DNA of 64,000 bases from CAVUMR01 sp963742715 (GCA_963742715.1 CAVUMR010000002.1:1612001-1676000), one strand, 5' to 3'. Numbered from the stretch's first letter, positions 8,923 to 18,444 are shown. A program made the numbers and translations. The notes: a model not told the origin generated them from the sequence alone.

Positions 8923-9405
8923 ATGGCGACCCGGTGGCTCGATCAGCGCGAGCAGCAGACCTGGCGGGCGTTCCTGGCCGCAAGCCGGCTCCTGTTCGAC
9001 CAACTCGACCGGGAGTTGCAGCGGGATGCCGACATGCCGCACGCGTACTACGAAATTCTGGTCCGGTTGTCCGAGGCGCCCGACCGGACGCTGCGGATGA
9101 GCGATCTGGCCGACCTGACCGGTTCGTCCCGCAGCCGCCTCTCTCACGCGGTCACCCGCCTCGAGGAACGCGGCTGGGTTCGCCGGGTCGGTTGCCCGAC
9201 CGACCGCCGCGGCACGTTCGCCGAGCTCACCGAGGCCGGGTTCGACGCGCTGGATTCGGCCGCGCCAGGTCATGTCGCCGGGGTCCGCAAGCACCTGTTC
9301 GACCAGTTGTCCCACGAGCAGGTCGACCAGCTCCGGCAGATCGCCGAGGCGGTGACCGGGCACCTCGACCCGGCGCGTACGCAACCCGCCGACGCACCAC
9401 CCTGA
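8923..9405 (+). CDS. MarR family transcriptional regulator
   Basis: This 160-residue winged-helix regulator likely senses a small phenolic or electrophilic ligand and represses itself and the divergent VOC gene. The helix-turn-helix region is LRMSDLADLTGSSRSRLSHA, followed by VTRLEERGWVRRVGCPTDRR, which holds the wing with the family's D-x-R-R-G. Flanking helices (residues 8-40 and 120-150) form the dimer interface. The gene begins at ATG 8923, 21 bases after the second operator. It ends convergently with the acyl-CoA dehydrogenase gene. Confidence 0.9.
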   Translation: MATRWLDQREQQTWRAFLAASRLLFDQLDRELQRDADMPHAYYEILVRLSEAPDRTLRMSDLADLTGSSRSRLSHAVTRLEERGWVRRVGCPTDRRGTFAELTEAGFDALDSAAPGHVAGVRKHLFDQLSHEQVDQLRQIAEAVTGHLDPARTQPADAPP

Positions 9406-9430
9406 GTCCGCGGGACCGCTCAGTCGCGCG

Positions 9431-11179
9431 TCAGGACAGCGGCCGGCCGTCGACGAGGCTGTCGAGGTGCTGGTGGCAGTCGCCGGACAGGTCCGCGCCC
9501 TGCGGCCCGGACAGCCGGTCCCGGCACCACAGCGCGGCGACCAGGGCGGCCCGCTCGTTGCCGGCCGCGGCCTCGTACCCGGCCTGCTCCACCAGGAGGG
9601 CGGCGGCCAGCGCGTCGGCCAGCCACAGGGCCAGGTGCCGGGCGCTCGCCTGGGTGGCTGGACTGCGCGGGTCGCAGACCCCCAGTACGGTGCGCAACTC
9701 GGTACCGGTACGGGCGAGCGCCGCACCCGCCGCCGGCATCCAGTCACCGGACGCCGCGGCGGCGACCTCCACCGCCGCGTCGAGCCGCGCGAGTACCGGC
9801 TCGTGTGCCCGGTCCCGGGCGACCGCCCGGAGCACGTCGAGGGCCAGCACGTTCGTACCGCCCTCCCAGATCGGCAGCACCTGCGAGTCGCGGAGCAGCC
9901 GCGGTACCCCGGTGTCTTCGACGTACCCGGCGCCGCCGAAGCACTCGACGTACTCGCTGGCGGACGACACCGCGAGCTTGCCGGTACCGAGCTTGGCCAG
10001 GGTGGCGGCCAGTCGCAGCTCGGTCGCGGCCGCCGCGTCACCGTCGGCCTCGGCCCGACCGAGCAGCGTGAAGCAGTGCGCGGCTAGCGCGAACGCCGCC
10101 TCCGCGTGTACCGCCAATCGGCCGAGAGTGGCCCGGTGCAGCGGCTGCTGGTCCAACCGGACGCCGAACACCTCGCGTGCCGCGGCATGGTTGCGGACCA
10201 ACTGGAGCCCGCGGCGCATCCCACCGGCCGCGGCCACCGCGTTGTGCAGCCGGGTCACCAGGACCAGCGTCATCATCCGGGCCAGCCCGTGGTCACCGGG
10301 CTCGCCGACCGGTGCCGCCCAGGCGCCGTCCAGCCCGATCTCCGCGGTCGGCAGGGCCCGGGTGCCGAGCTTGTCCTTGAGCCGGTGTACCCGTACCCCC
10401 GGCGCCGGATCGTCCGGCCGCAGGTCGGGGCCGGCGAGCGGGGAGTCGTCCGCGTAGCGCGGCACCAGGAACGGCGCGAGCCCGGCGCTGCCGGCGGGCG
10501 CTCCCTCGGGTCTGGCCAGCGCGATCGCGATCCGGCTGTCCGCGGCCGAGCAGAACCACTTCTCGCCGGTCAGCCGCCAGCCGTCCCCTCCGGCCAGCGC
10601 CACCGTCGTCGACCGGCCCACATCCGAGCCGCCCTGCGCCTCGGTCATCCACTGCCCACTGGTGATCGCCTCGTCCGGATCGGTCGAGATCAAGCGCGGC
10701 AGCCAGGTGTCCCGCAGCGCGGCGCCGACCTCCGGCCGGGACAGCAGTGCGGCCGCACCGTCGGCCATCGCCACCGGGCAGGAGAAAGTGGCCGACTCCG
10801 GCCCGTACAGGTACAGCAGCGCGTACTGGACCACCCGGGCACCGGCGCCCCACCGCTGCCGGGAGTCGGGCAGGTACGGCAACGCCACCACGGCATGCCG
10901 GGCGGCCGCCCGCCGCTGCTCCTCCCAGCCGGCCGCGGCCGCGATCCGGTCCACCCGCCGGCCCCACGGGTCGTACCGGACCAGCTCGGGGGGATGCGCC
11001 TCGGCGTCGGCGTGCGCGGCGCGCAGCGGACCGGTCACGTCCGCGGCCAGCGCTTCCAGTCGCGCTTTGGCCGCCGCGTGACCGTCGGTACCGAGGAGCC
11101 GGTCCAACCAGCCGTGGAGCACATGATCGCTCCCGTACGGGTCGGGCAGGGGCGGGAAGGTCTGCACGTACCGGGCCAT
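9431..11179 (-). CDS. Acyl-CoA dehydrogenase, AidB-like
   Basis: This is an FAD-dependent acyl-CoA dehydrogenase-fold protein of 582 residues, in the AidB group that lacks a clear metabolic substrate. It contains QWMTEAQGGSDVGRSTT (flavin/substrate loop), GEKWFCSAADS, a C-terminal helical domain and ECFGGAGYVEDTGVPRLLRD followed by LPIWEGGTNVLALD, the usual AidB C-terminal signature. ATG 11179 (MARYVQTFPPLPDPYG) is the family start; the reading frame continues upstream without support. E. coli AidB is induced by alkylation damage and binds DNA; whether this one does is unknown. It follows tdk on the same strand after 55 bases. Confidence 0.9.
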   Translation of the reverse strand: MARYVQTFPPLPDPYGSDHVLHGWLDRLLGTDGHAAAKARLEALAADVTGPLRAAHADAEAHPPELVRYDPWGRRVDRIAAAAGWEEQRRAAARHAVVALPYLPDSRQRWGAGARVVQYALLYLYGPESATFSCPVAMADGAAALLSRPEVGAALRDTWLPRLISTDPDEAITSGQWMTEAQGGSDVGRSTTVALAGGDGWRLTGEKWFCSAADSRIAIALARPEGAPAGSAGLAPFLVPRYADDSPLAGPDLRPDDPAPGVRVHRLKDKLGTRALPTAEIGLDGAWAAPVGEPGDHGLARMMTLVLVTRLHNAVAAAGGMRRGLQLVRNHAAAREVFGVRLDQQPLHRATLGRLAVHAEAAFALAAHCFTLLGRAEADGDAAAATELRLAATLAKLGTGKLAVSSASEYVECFGGAGYVEDTGVPRLLRDSQVLPIWEGGTNVLALDVLRAVARDRAHEPVLARLDAAVEVAAAASGDWMPAAGAALARTGTELRTVLGVCDPRSPATQASARHLALWLADALAAALLVEQAGYEAAAGNERAALVAALWCRDRLSGPQGADLSGDCHQHLDSLVDGRPLS

Positions 11180-11234
11180 GCGTTCATCCTGCCAGCCCCG
11201 GTTACCGAGCAGTAGCCACCATTCCCAGGAGCGG

Positions 11235-11960
11235 TCAGGCGAGCTTGAGCTGACCGGCCGGGCTGCCCGGCCCGAGGTCACCGGCCCGGTAGTGGGACCG
11301 GCACAGCACCTGATAGCGCACCTCGACCGCGTCACCCCCGGCGTCCGGGTCGTCCGTGGCGTCCGGGGTCGCCGCGGTGTCCCCGGTGACGATCCGCTCG
11401 CCTTCGCGCACCACCCGGCCGCGGACCACCCGGGCGTTCTGCTGGCCGGTACGCCCGCACCAGCACAGCACCTCGACCTGCAGCCGGTACACCTCGTCGG
11501 CCAGCTCGAACATCCGTTTCGCGGCCGGGAACAGCTCGCTGCGGAAGTCGGTGGCCAGGCCGAACGCGTACACGTCGATGTCGGACCGGTCCACCAGGTC
11601 GGCCAGTTGCTCGACCTGTGCCGGGGTGTAGAACTGGGCCTCGTCGCAGATCAGGTAGTCGACCCGCTCGCCGGCGGCCCACTGGCCCCGCACCAGGTCC
11701 CGCAGGTCGACGTCGTCGAGCACCTCGATCGCCTGCCGGCCGAGCCCGATCCGGGTCGAGATCCGGGCCGAACCCGACCGGTCCAGCTTGGTCAACAGCA
11801 GGCCGCGCCGGCCCTGCCGGGCATGGTTGTGGTCGAGCTGCAGGGCCAGGGTGGACTTTCCGCAGTCCATCGGCCCGTAGTAGAAGCGCAACTGTGCGTC
11901 CCGACGCGGGGACTCAGCCGGGTTGTCCGGCACGGTCTGGCTCCGGGACGGTTCGGTCAC
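11235..11960 (-). CDS. tdk: Thymidine kinase (type II)
   Basis: This enzyme phosphorylates deoxythymidine with ATP in nucleotide salvage. The 241-residue protein has the P-loop FYYGPMDCGKSTLALQ, the Walker-B-like YLICDEAQFYTP and the lasso region with zinc ligands LCWCGRTGQQNARV and YQVLCRSHY. An acidic insert of about 25 residues (ATPDATDDPDAGGDAVE) separates the two zinc-binding pairs. The first GTG giving a plausible length is 11960 (VTEPSRSQTV). It sits between the UMF1-type transporter and the AidB-like gene, all on the minus strand. Confidence 0.95.
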   Translation of the reverse strand: MTEPSRSQTVPDNPAESPRRDAQLRFYYGPMDCGKSTLALQLDHNHARQGRRGLLLTKLDRSGSARISTRIGLGRQAIEVLDDVDLRDLVRGQWAAGERVDYLICDEAQFYTPAQVEQLADLVDRSDIDVYAFGLATDFRSELFPAAKRMFELADEVYRLQVEVLCWCGRTGQQNARVVRGRVVREGERIVTGDTAATPDATDDPDAGGDAVEVRYQVLCRSHYRAGDLGPGSPAGQLKLA

Positions 11961-12045
11961 GATCCGGCAGCCTAACCGGCGCGGTACGGGCACCGGACGA
12001 CGCCCGGCTCGGCCGCTTCACCATGGCCGGTTCGCGTCTGCCGGT

Positions 12046-13419
12046 TCACAGCAGCCGCGGCGGGGTGTTGCCGGCGGCGGTGATCGCGCGACGCATCGGC
12101 ACCAGCAGCAGCGCGACGAACCCGATCACGAAGAACACCAGCAGCGATACCAGCCCCAGCCGGTAGTTGCCGGTCAGCTGGAACACCACACCGAACAGCA
12201 GCGGGCCGAGCCAACTGGTGCCCTTGTCGCTGATCTCGTACAGCCCGTAGTACTCGCCTTCCCGACCGGCCGGGATGAGCTGGCTGAACAGCGAGCGGGA
12301 CAGCGCCTGGCTGCCCCCGAGCACGATGCCGATCGCGACCCCGAGCAGCATGAACGGCACCGCCTCACCGGCCGGCAGCCGGAACGCCGCCAGGATCACG
12401 AAGATCCAGAGCACCAGGCTGATCAGTACCGTCTTCCAGGCGCCGATCCGCTTGGCCACCGCGCCGAGCAGCAACGCACCGCCGAAGGCGAGGAACTGCA
12501 CCAGCAGGATGGTCTGCACCAGTACCGCCTGGCTGAGGTCCAGTTCCTGGGTGCCGTACTGGCTGGCCAGCGCGATCACGGTCTGGATGCCGTCGTTGTA
12601 GATCAGGAACGCGGCCAGGAACGCGAGGCTCAGCGGGTACGCGCGCAAACCCCGCAGGGTACGGCCGAGCTGTTTGAAGCCGACGGTGAGTGGGTTGCCG
12701 CGAGCCACGCCCTCCAGCGGCGGCCGGTCGACCAACCGGCTGATCGGCAGCAGCGTGAACACCGCCCACCACACGCCGGCCGACACGATGCACCAGCGCG
12801 CCAGCGTGAGCGTGTTGGCCAGTTCGAGCTGCACCACGACCAGGTTGGCCAGCAGCAGCAGGCCACCGCCGAGGTATCCCATCGCCCAGCCGATGCTGGA
12901 CAGGCTGTCCCGCCGGTCCGGCCCGACCAGTTGGGGCAGGAACGAGTTGTACACCACCACGCTGGCCCCGAACGCGATGTTCGCGACCAGGAACAACAGG
13001 CCACCGAGGAGGTACCGGCCGCCGGTGACGAACACCATCGCGATGGTCGCCGCCGCGCCGGTGTACGCGAAAAGGGCCAGCAGTCTTCTCTTGTGTGCCG
13101 ACCGGTCCGCGATCGCGCCCGCGACCGGCAGCACGAACACGGTGAGCAGCACCGACAGCGAGACCAGGTACGCGAAGTACGAGCCGGGGGCGACCGCGAT
13201 GCCGAGCGGATGTACCAGCTTGCCGTCGCAGCCGTCGCCGTTGGTGTGGCAGCCGGCCGCGAGGTTCGTCTGCGCGGTGAGGAACGGGCCGAGGAACACC
13301 GTGATGACCGTGGTGGAGAAGGCCGAGTTGGCCCAGTCGTAGAAGTACCAGCCGACCCGTTCCCGGCGGGTACTGGCGCCCTCTCCGTCCACAGTGGACG
13401 GCGGCTCGGTCACGGTCAT
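12046..13419 (-). CDS. MFS transporter, UMF1/Atg22 family
   Basis: This major-facilitator protein has about 12 membrane spans and belongs to the family related to yeast vacuolar effluxer Atg22. The diagnostic N-terminal motif is GWYFYDWANSAFSTTV, and IADRSAHKRRLL follows in the first loop. A Cys pair (AAGCHTNGDGCDG) lies in an outer loop near residue 60. ATG 13419 has GAGAGG seven bases upstream and overlaps the TGA of the GDPD gene (ATGA), so the two are translationally coupled. The transported substrate is unknown; coupling to a phosphodiesterase suggests a polar metabolite. Confidence 0.88.
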   Translation of the reverse strand: MTVTEPPSTVDGEGASTRRERVGWYFYDWANSAFSTTVITVFLGPFLTAQTNLAAGCHTNGDGCDGKLVHPLGIAVAPGSYFAYLVSLSVLLTVFVLPVAGAIADRSAHKRRLLALFAYTGAAATIAMVFVTGGRYLLGGLLFLVANIAFGASVVVYNSFLPQLVGPDRRDSLSSIGWAMGYLGGGLLLLANLVVVQLELANTLTLARWCIVSAGVWWAVFTLLPISRLVDRPPLEGVARGNPLTVGFKQLGRTLRGLRAYPLSLAFLAAFLIYNDGIQTVIALASQYGTQELDLSQAVLVQTILLVQFLAFGGALLLGAVAKRIGAWKTVLISLVLWIFVILAAFRLPAGEAVPFMLLGVAIGIVLGGSQALSRSLFSQLIPAGREGEYYGLYEISDKGTSWLGPLLFGVVFQLTGNYRLGLVSLLVFFVIGFVALLLVPMRRAITAAGNTPPRLL

Positions 13420-14213
13420 CGGTTTCCTCTCCACACCCCGCGGGCGGTCAACACGTCGCGGAGCACGTCCGGGCGGTCGGTCATGATCCCGTCCACGCCG
13501 AGGTCGAGCAGACGGTTGATCTCGGCGGGATCATCGACGGTCCAGACGTGTACGTCGACCCCGCGCGCGTGCGCGCACCGGATGAACCTGGCGTCGACCA
13601 CCGGAATGACCCGGAACCACAACGGCACCTGGGCGGCCGCGGCCGCCGGCGGTACCGCCGGCACCGGTGGCACGGCACGCCGGCGGCCCGACCGGCCGAG
13701 CGACGCCAGCCGGATCCGGACCGCCTCGTCCCGGGTGAGCGCGGTCGCGAGCCGTGGACCGAACGCGGCCCGTACCCGGGCGACCCGGCGCGGCGAGAAC
13801 GATCCGATCAGCACCCGGTCGGCCGCCCCGGTCCGGCGGATCACCTCGATCAGCGGGTCGACCGCGGCATCGGCCTTCACGTCGAGGTTGAACCGGATCT
13901 CCGGCCACCGGTCCAGCACCTCGTCCAGCCGGGGCACCGCGTGCTCTCCGCCGACCCGTACCGCGGCCAGGTCCTGCCAGGTCAGGTCGGCGAGCTTGCC
14001 GCGCTGCCCGGCCACCCGCTGCAGGCTGTCGTCGTGAAAGACCACCGGCACGCCGTCCGCGGTGGTACGCACGTCGGTCTCCACGTACCGGAAACCCAGG
14101 TCGATGGCTCGTTCGAAGGCCAACACGGTGTTCTCGTCGCCGTGCGCGGCCCCGCCGCGATGGGCGAAGGCGAGCGGTTTCGGGGCGTCCAGAAACGCGA
14201 AGCGAGCGGCCAC
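13416..14213 (-). CDS. Glycerophosphodiester phosphodiesterase
   Basis: This 265-residue TIM-barrel GDPD hydrolyses glycerophosphodiesters to glycerol-3-phosphate and an alcohol. Catalytic and metal residues are seen in AFAHRGG, ENTVLAFERA, YVETDVRTTADG and VVFHDDSLQR, plus FNLDVKAD and the C-terminal HVWTVDDP and GVDGIMTDRPDVL. It lacks a signal peptide, so it is probably cytoplasmic. An Ala/Pro-rich loop (about residues 178-195) is an insertion. It is the first gene of a coupled pair with the UMF1 transporter and diverges from the Hsp70-like gene. Confidence 0.93.
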   Translation of the reverse strand: MAARFAFLDAPKPLAFAHRGGAAHGDENTVLAFERAIDLGFRYVETDVRTTADGVPVVFHDDSLQRVAGQRGKLADLTWQDLAAVRVGGEHAVPRLDEVLDRWPEIRFNLDVKADAAVDPLIEVIRRTGAADRVLIGSFSPRRVARVRAAFGPRLATALTRDEAVRIRLASLGRSGRRRAVPPVPAVPPAAAAAQVPLWFRVIPVVDARFIRCAHARGVDVHVWTVDDPAEINRLLDLGVDGIMTDRPDVLRDVLTARGVWRGNR

Positions 14214-14327
14214 GGCGTGGAGAGTATCCGCTGGCGGCGAGCGCCGGGCCGGCCCACCGGGCCGGCCGGATACCTACCGCGGCGGGCGGCTCCCCGCACG
14301 GGCCTATCGTGTTCGCCGGGAGGAGAC

Positions 14328-15692
14328 ATGCGCGCGCTCGGCATCGATTTCGGCACGTCGAACACGGTCGCCGTGCTCGGCCAGCCCGACGGTCGGGTAC
14401 GCCCGCTGCTGTTCGACGGGTCACCGCTGCTGCCCTCGGCCGGCTACCTCACCCCGGACGGCCGGCTGCTGGTCGGCCGGGATGCCGAACACACCGCGCG
14501 GCTCGACCCGACCCGGTTCGAGCCGAACCCGAAGCGCCGGATCGACGACGGAACGATCTTCCTCGGCGACCGGGACCTGCCGGTACCGGTGCTGATCGCG
14601 GCGGTACTCGGCCGGGTACTCGCCGAGGCGCGCCGGCAGCTCGGTGGCGAACCCGACGACGTCCGGTTGACGCACCCGGCCGGCTGGGGTGAGCAGCGAC
14701 GGGGAGCGCTAGTCGAAGCCGCCCGGCTGGCCGGCCTGACCCGACCGGAGCTGATCGCCGAGCCGGTGGCCGCCGCCTCGTACTTCACCAGCGTGCTCGG
14801 CGCCGCGGTACCGCCCGGCCGCGCGCTGGCCATCTACGACCTCGGCGCCGGTACCTTCGACGCGGCGATCGTCCGGCGTACCCGTACCGGCTTCATGGTG
14901 CTGACCGAGCGCGGGCTGTCCGACGTGGGCGGCCTGGATCTCGACCACGCGATAGTCGAGCATCTCGCCGGTACGTACCGGGCGGCCCACCCGCAGGCGT
15001 GGGCACGGCTGGTCAGCCCGGCCGACGCCACCGACCGCCGGTACCGCCGGATGCTCTACGACGACGTACGCGGCGCCAAGGAGATGCTGTCGCGTACCTC
15101 CAGTGCCGACCTCCACCTGCCCGCGCTGGAGGTGGACGCGCACCTGACCCGGGACGAGTTGGAGAACCTGATCCGGCCTTACCTGGTCCGTACCGTCGAC
15201 TGCCTGCGACAGGCCATCGCCGGCGCGCGACTGGGGCCGGGTGAGCTGGTCGGGGTGTTCCTCGTCGGCGGATCGAGCCGCATCCCGCTCGCCGCCCAGT
15301 TGATCCACGCCGAGCTCGGGTTCGCCCCGACCGCGCTGGAGCAGCCGGAGATCGTCGTGGCCGAGGGCGCGCTGCGGGTCGAGCGCTCGAGCGGCGCCGC
15401 GCCGGGCAGTCAGGTGCCGGGCCGCCCCGCAGCGGGCGGTACCGCACCAGCCAGCGGCGCGCCGGCCAGCCCGGCGCCGCTCGGGGCCGCTGGGCTCGGA
15501 TCCGCCGCCCCGGCCGGGCGACCGGCGGCCCGCACCGCCGGCCCGATACCGGTACGCCCGGCGACCCTGGCCGGCCCGGACACCCGACGCTGGTACCAGG
15601 AGCCATCGGTCGTGGTGACGCTGGTGGCGATGACGCTGCTGTTCCTGACCTACCTGCTGGTGCTCAACGCAGCCGTCCACGGCGGCGACTGA
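14328..15692 (+). CDS. Hsp70-like protein with a C-terminal membrane anchor
   Basis: This 454-residue Hsp70/actin-fold ATPase opens GIDFGTSNTVAVLGQ (phosphate 1). It has YDLGAGTFDAAIV (phosphate 2, about residue 170) and FLVGGSSRIPLAAQL (adenosine motif, about 313). After the nucleotide-binding domain there is no recognisable substrate-binding domain. Instead a Pro/Ala/Gly linker (residues 360-420) leads to a single hydrophobic span (about 428-451) and a short tail. ATG 14328 follows GGGAGGAG. It faces an operon encoding a GrpE-like protein and two dynamin-like GTPases, so it may be the ATPase that the GrpE-like protein serves. Confidence 0.88.
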   Translation: MRALGIDFGTSNTVAVLGQPDGRVRPLLFDGSPLLPSAGYLTPDGRLLVGRDAEHTARLDPTRFEPNPKRRIDDGTIFLGDRDLPVPVLIAAVLGRVLAEARRQLGGEPDDVRLTHPAGWGEQRRGALVEAARLAGLTRPELIAEPVAAASYFTSVLGAAVPPGRALAIYDLGAGTFDAAIVRRTRTGFMVLTERGLSDVGGLDLDHAIVEHLAGTYRAAHPQAWARLVSPADATDRRYRRMLYDDVRGAKEMLSRTSSADLHLPALEVDAHLTRDELENLIRPYLVRTVDCLRQAIAGARLGPGELVGVFLVGGSSRIPLAAQLIHAELGFAPTALEQPEIVVAEGALRVERSSGAAPGSQVPGRPAAGGTAPASGAPASPAPLGAAGLGSAAPAGRPAARTAGPIPVRPATLAGPDTRRWYQEPSVVVTLVAMTLLFLTYLLVLNAAVHGGD

Positions 15693-15730
15693 GCCCGCCT
15701 GCGTGGCCCGCGGCCGACCCGCCGGACAGG

Positions 15731-16537
15731 TCAGCCCACCGGCGGTTGGTCCGGCCCCCACCAGCGGGCCAGCGAGCTGGTGGCCGGATCGTCGGAGGCG
15801 GCCAGCGCGCCCCACGGGTCACCGCCGGCGACCTGCGGGTCCAGACCGTCGTAGCTGAGCAGGTCGGTGACCGGCGGAACTCCACCGTCGTCCAACCCTC
15901 CGCCGTCCAACCCTCCGTTGTCCAACCCGCTGTCCAGGCCGTCCGCCGCCCCGTCCGGGCTGGCCGGACCGGTGCCGTCGTCGCCTGCCGGTCCGTCGCC
16001 GAGCAGGCCCGGATCCGCCCAGGGGTACCCGTCGACAGGCTCCGGCGCTTCGGCCAGTTCGAGCGCGGGCGGGAACGCCGGGTCCAGCCAGCTCGGATCG
16101 TCGCCGACCGGATCGAGGTCCGGTTCGGTACCGACCGCGGGCTCGGGCAGCGGTTCGAGGTGGTCCGCCGCCGGGTCCGCCGAGACATCAGCGGAGTCCG
16201 CGGCTGGGTCGGCAGACGGGTCGGCTGGTCCGGCTGGGTCGTCGTCCGCCGCGATCAGGTCGGCGTGCGAGTCGGCCGCCCCCAGGCCCTCCGCCCCATC
16301 GGTCGCGGTCAGGTCGGCCTGCGGGTCCTCCGGCGTCGAGTCGGCCGGTCCGTCGTCCTGGGGATCATCCGGCGCGTCGGTCGAGCCCAGGTCACCTGGA
16401 TCGAGGTCGGTCGACCAGTCCTGCTCCATCGGATCCGACCCGTACAGCTGATCCCCGGACTGGTCGCCGGCGTGGTCCCCGATCGACTGGTCGGGCTCGC
16501 CGTCCTCGGGCCAGTCGTACGGCTCGTCGTCGATCAT
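15731..16537 (-). CDS. Highly acidic low-complexity protein of unknown function
   Basis: I do not recognise a domain. The 268-residue product is rich in Asp, Pro, Ala and Gly, with runs such as DPQDDGPADSTPEDPQAD and Gly/Asp repeats (GLDNGGLDGGGLDDGG) near the C-terminus. No membrane span or signal peptide is visible. Its ATG (16537) overlaps the TGA of the dynamin gene, so it is the last gene of that operon. In mycobacterial ini loci a low-complexity protein, IniB, accompanies IniA and IniC. Sequence similarity to IniB is not evident, so equivalence is only positional. A GTG at 16540 is an alternative start. Confidence 0.7.
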   Translation of the reverse strand: MIDDEPYDWPEDGEPDQSIGDHAGDQSGDQLYGSDPMEQDWSTDLDPGDLGSTDAPDDPQDDGPADSTPEDPQADLTATDGAEGLGAADSHADLIAADDDPAGPADPSADPAADSADVSADPAADHLEPLPEPAVGTEPDLDPVGDDPSWLDPAFPPALELAEAPEPVDGYPWADPGLLGDGPAGDDGTGPASPDGAADGLDSGLDNGGLDGGGLDDGGVPPVTDLLSYDGLDPQVAGGDPWGALAASDDPATSSLARWWGPDQPPVG

Positions 16538-18444
16538 CACGACCTCCCGGCGGACAGGTCCGGAGCGGCCGGTACCACCTGCCGCGCGCGTACCAGGACC
16601 TCGTCGAGTTGCTTGATCCGGTTCCGCAGCGCGTCCCGGTCCTGCTGCAGGGACGCCTTCTTCCGCTGCCGGGTCGCCTTGTCGTCGGCCATCGACCGGT
16701 CGATCTCGCTGATCTGCGCGTCCAACTGTCCGAGCCGGCGCTCGACCGCCTCGTCCAGCGCCACGGTCAGCGCGTACTGCAGTTCGGTGAACCGGTGCAT
16801 GATCTCGTCGGACAGCGATGCCCGCGCCTCACCGAGCACCTCGCGCAGCCAGACCATCGCCTGTTGCCGGTTGGTCTGCACCTTGCGGCGCCACAGCAGG
16901 AAGGCGCCGGCCGCCACGCCGAGTCCGATGCCGACCACCGGCAGCGCGATCCCGGCGACCGCGCCGGCACCGGCCACGCTCGCGCCGGACACCGCCAACC
17001 GGCCGGCCAGCATTGCCGAGCTCGCGGTGGACACGACCACCAGGGCGGAGTCGGCGTTGCCGGCACGCCGTGGCTTGCTGCCCAACTCCAGCCGCAGCCG
17101 CGCGTTCAGCCGGCGCAGGATCGACTGCAGCTCGTCGCCGCTGAACACCGCCGCGAGTACCCGCTGCGCCACCAGCCGGAACCGGCCCTCCAGCTCGCCG
17201 GACAGGCGTACCGACAGGCCGTGCAGCGCCTGGTCCACCTCGTACGGCAGCCGGTCGAGAGTGCTGCCGCTGGCCTTCTCGATCGCGTTGAGGTAGTGCT
17301 CCTGCAGTTCGGCGACGGCGGTACGCAGCCGCCCGACCGCCTCCACCCGGGCGCGCTGGGTTTCGGTGTTGAGTGCGAGCGACCACTGCCGGGTCTCGGT
17401 GCGCTTGCGCGCGGCTACGGCGGCCCGTTCCTCGACCAGATGCGCGAGCGCGTTCGGATCCGGGTCGGCCGCCCTGATCCGCGCGGCGGTCTCGGTGTCC
17501 AGCCGGACGAACTCGGTACGTACCGACCGCAGCACGTTCGCCTGTTCGAGTACCTGACCGGTGGTGGCCAGTCCGATCAGTGCCTGTTGCAGCTCGGCGA
17601 TGCGCGACTCGGCCACCACCTCGGCAGCCGCGTCCGGTGGCATCTGCAGGGCCAGTTCGGCCAGTCGCGCCGACACCGGGAAGAACGGGGCGGATCCGAA
17701 CCTGGGCGCGTGTGCCTGCAGTAGCGCCCGGTCGTCGTTGTACACGGTCCGCCAGCCGGGGTACGTGTCGGTCTTGGTCAGCGCGAACAGCACCAGGTTG
17801 ACCCGCTTGCTGGCCTCGATCAGGAAGTCCAGCTCGGGCCGGCTGAACGGGGTGGACGCGTCCACCACGAACAGCAGCGCGGTGGCCCGCGCCACCGCGT
17901 CGAGGGTCACGTCGGCGTGTCGCGGATCCAGCCCACCCACGCCGGGTGTGTCCACAAGGGACACGTACTGCAGCAGGGGAGCGGAGTGGGTCACCTCGAT
18001 CCGCCGCGGCGGGCGGACGTTGTCCGGCAACGAGCCGAGCACCGTACCCCAGTCGCGCAGCTGGTCCAGCCGCAACGGCACCGCATCCGGGGTACCCGGG
18101 ACGTGCGCCCGGGCACCGTGCGGGCTGCCGAAGGCGAACTCGAGGTACGCACTGGTGGCCAGGTCGGCGTCGACCGGGGACAGGTCCGGTACCCCGATCA
18201 GCGCATTGGTCAGCGCGCTCTTGCCCCGCTTGGTCTCACCGACCACGACCACCACCGGACGGTCCCCGGCCCGCTCCCGGAGGTCGTCCAGATCGCTCGC
18301 CGCCTCCGGGTCGAGCCGGCGCAGGTGCGCCAATCCGCCGTCGACGGCACCGCGCAGGGAGCGTTCCAGGGTGGCGAGCGCCGCCCGGTCCGCCGGCTTG
18401 TCGCCGGCCCCGGGGGCGGTCCGCGCGGTACCCGGTGCGGTCAT
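16537..18444 (-). CDS. Dynamin-like GTPase, IniA-like
   Basis: This 635-residue bacterial dynamin-like protein probably remodels or protects the membrane. Its GTPase domain has the P-loop GETKRGKS (69-76), DTPGVGG (165-171) and the guanine-specificity motif TKTD (223-226). A long helical region follows, with heptad-like stretches at 325-440 and 590-620. A hydrophobic hairpin (about 470-530, rich in Ala, Gly and Val) would be the membrane paddle. Length and layout match mycobacterial IniA (about 640 residues). Its ATG overlaps the stop of the GrpE-like gene by four bases. Confidence 0.87.
   Translation of the reverse strand: MTAPGTARTAPGAGDKPADRAALATLERSLRGAVDGGLAHLRRLDPEAASDLDDLRERAGDRPVVVVVGETKRGKSALTNALIGVPDLSPVDADLATSAYLEFAFGSPHGARAHVPGTPDAVPLRLDQLRDWGTVLGSLPDNVRPPRRIEVTHSAPLLQYVSLVDTPGVGGLDPRHADVTLDAVARATALLFVVDASTPFSRPELDFLIEASKRVNLVLFALTKTDTYPGWRTVYNDDRALLQAHAPRFGSAPFFPVSARLAELALQMPPDAAAEVVAESRIAELQQALIGLATTGQVLEQANVLRSVRTEFVRLDTETAARIRAADPDPNALAHLVEERAAVAARKRTETRQWSLALNTETQRARVEAVGRLRTAVAELQEHYLNAIEKASGSTLDRLPYEVDQALHGLSVRLSGELEGRFRLVAQRVLAAVFSGDELQSILRRLNARLRLELGSKPRRAGNADSALVVVSTASSAMLAGRLAVSGASVAGAGAVAGIALPVVGIGLGVAAGAFLLWRRKVQTNRQQAMVWLREVLGEARASLSDEIMHRFTELQYALTVALDEAVERRLGQLDAQISEIDRSMADDKATRQRKKASLQQDRDALRNRIKQLDEVLVRARQVVPAAPDLSAGRS

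Noticed and set aside
12275..14037. Long plus-strand frames opposite the transporter and GDPD genes
   Set aside because: They are Gln/Arg-rich or Arg-rich low-complexity shadows with no conserved motif; the minus-strand genes are unambiguous.
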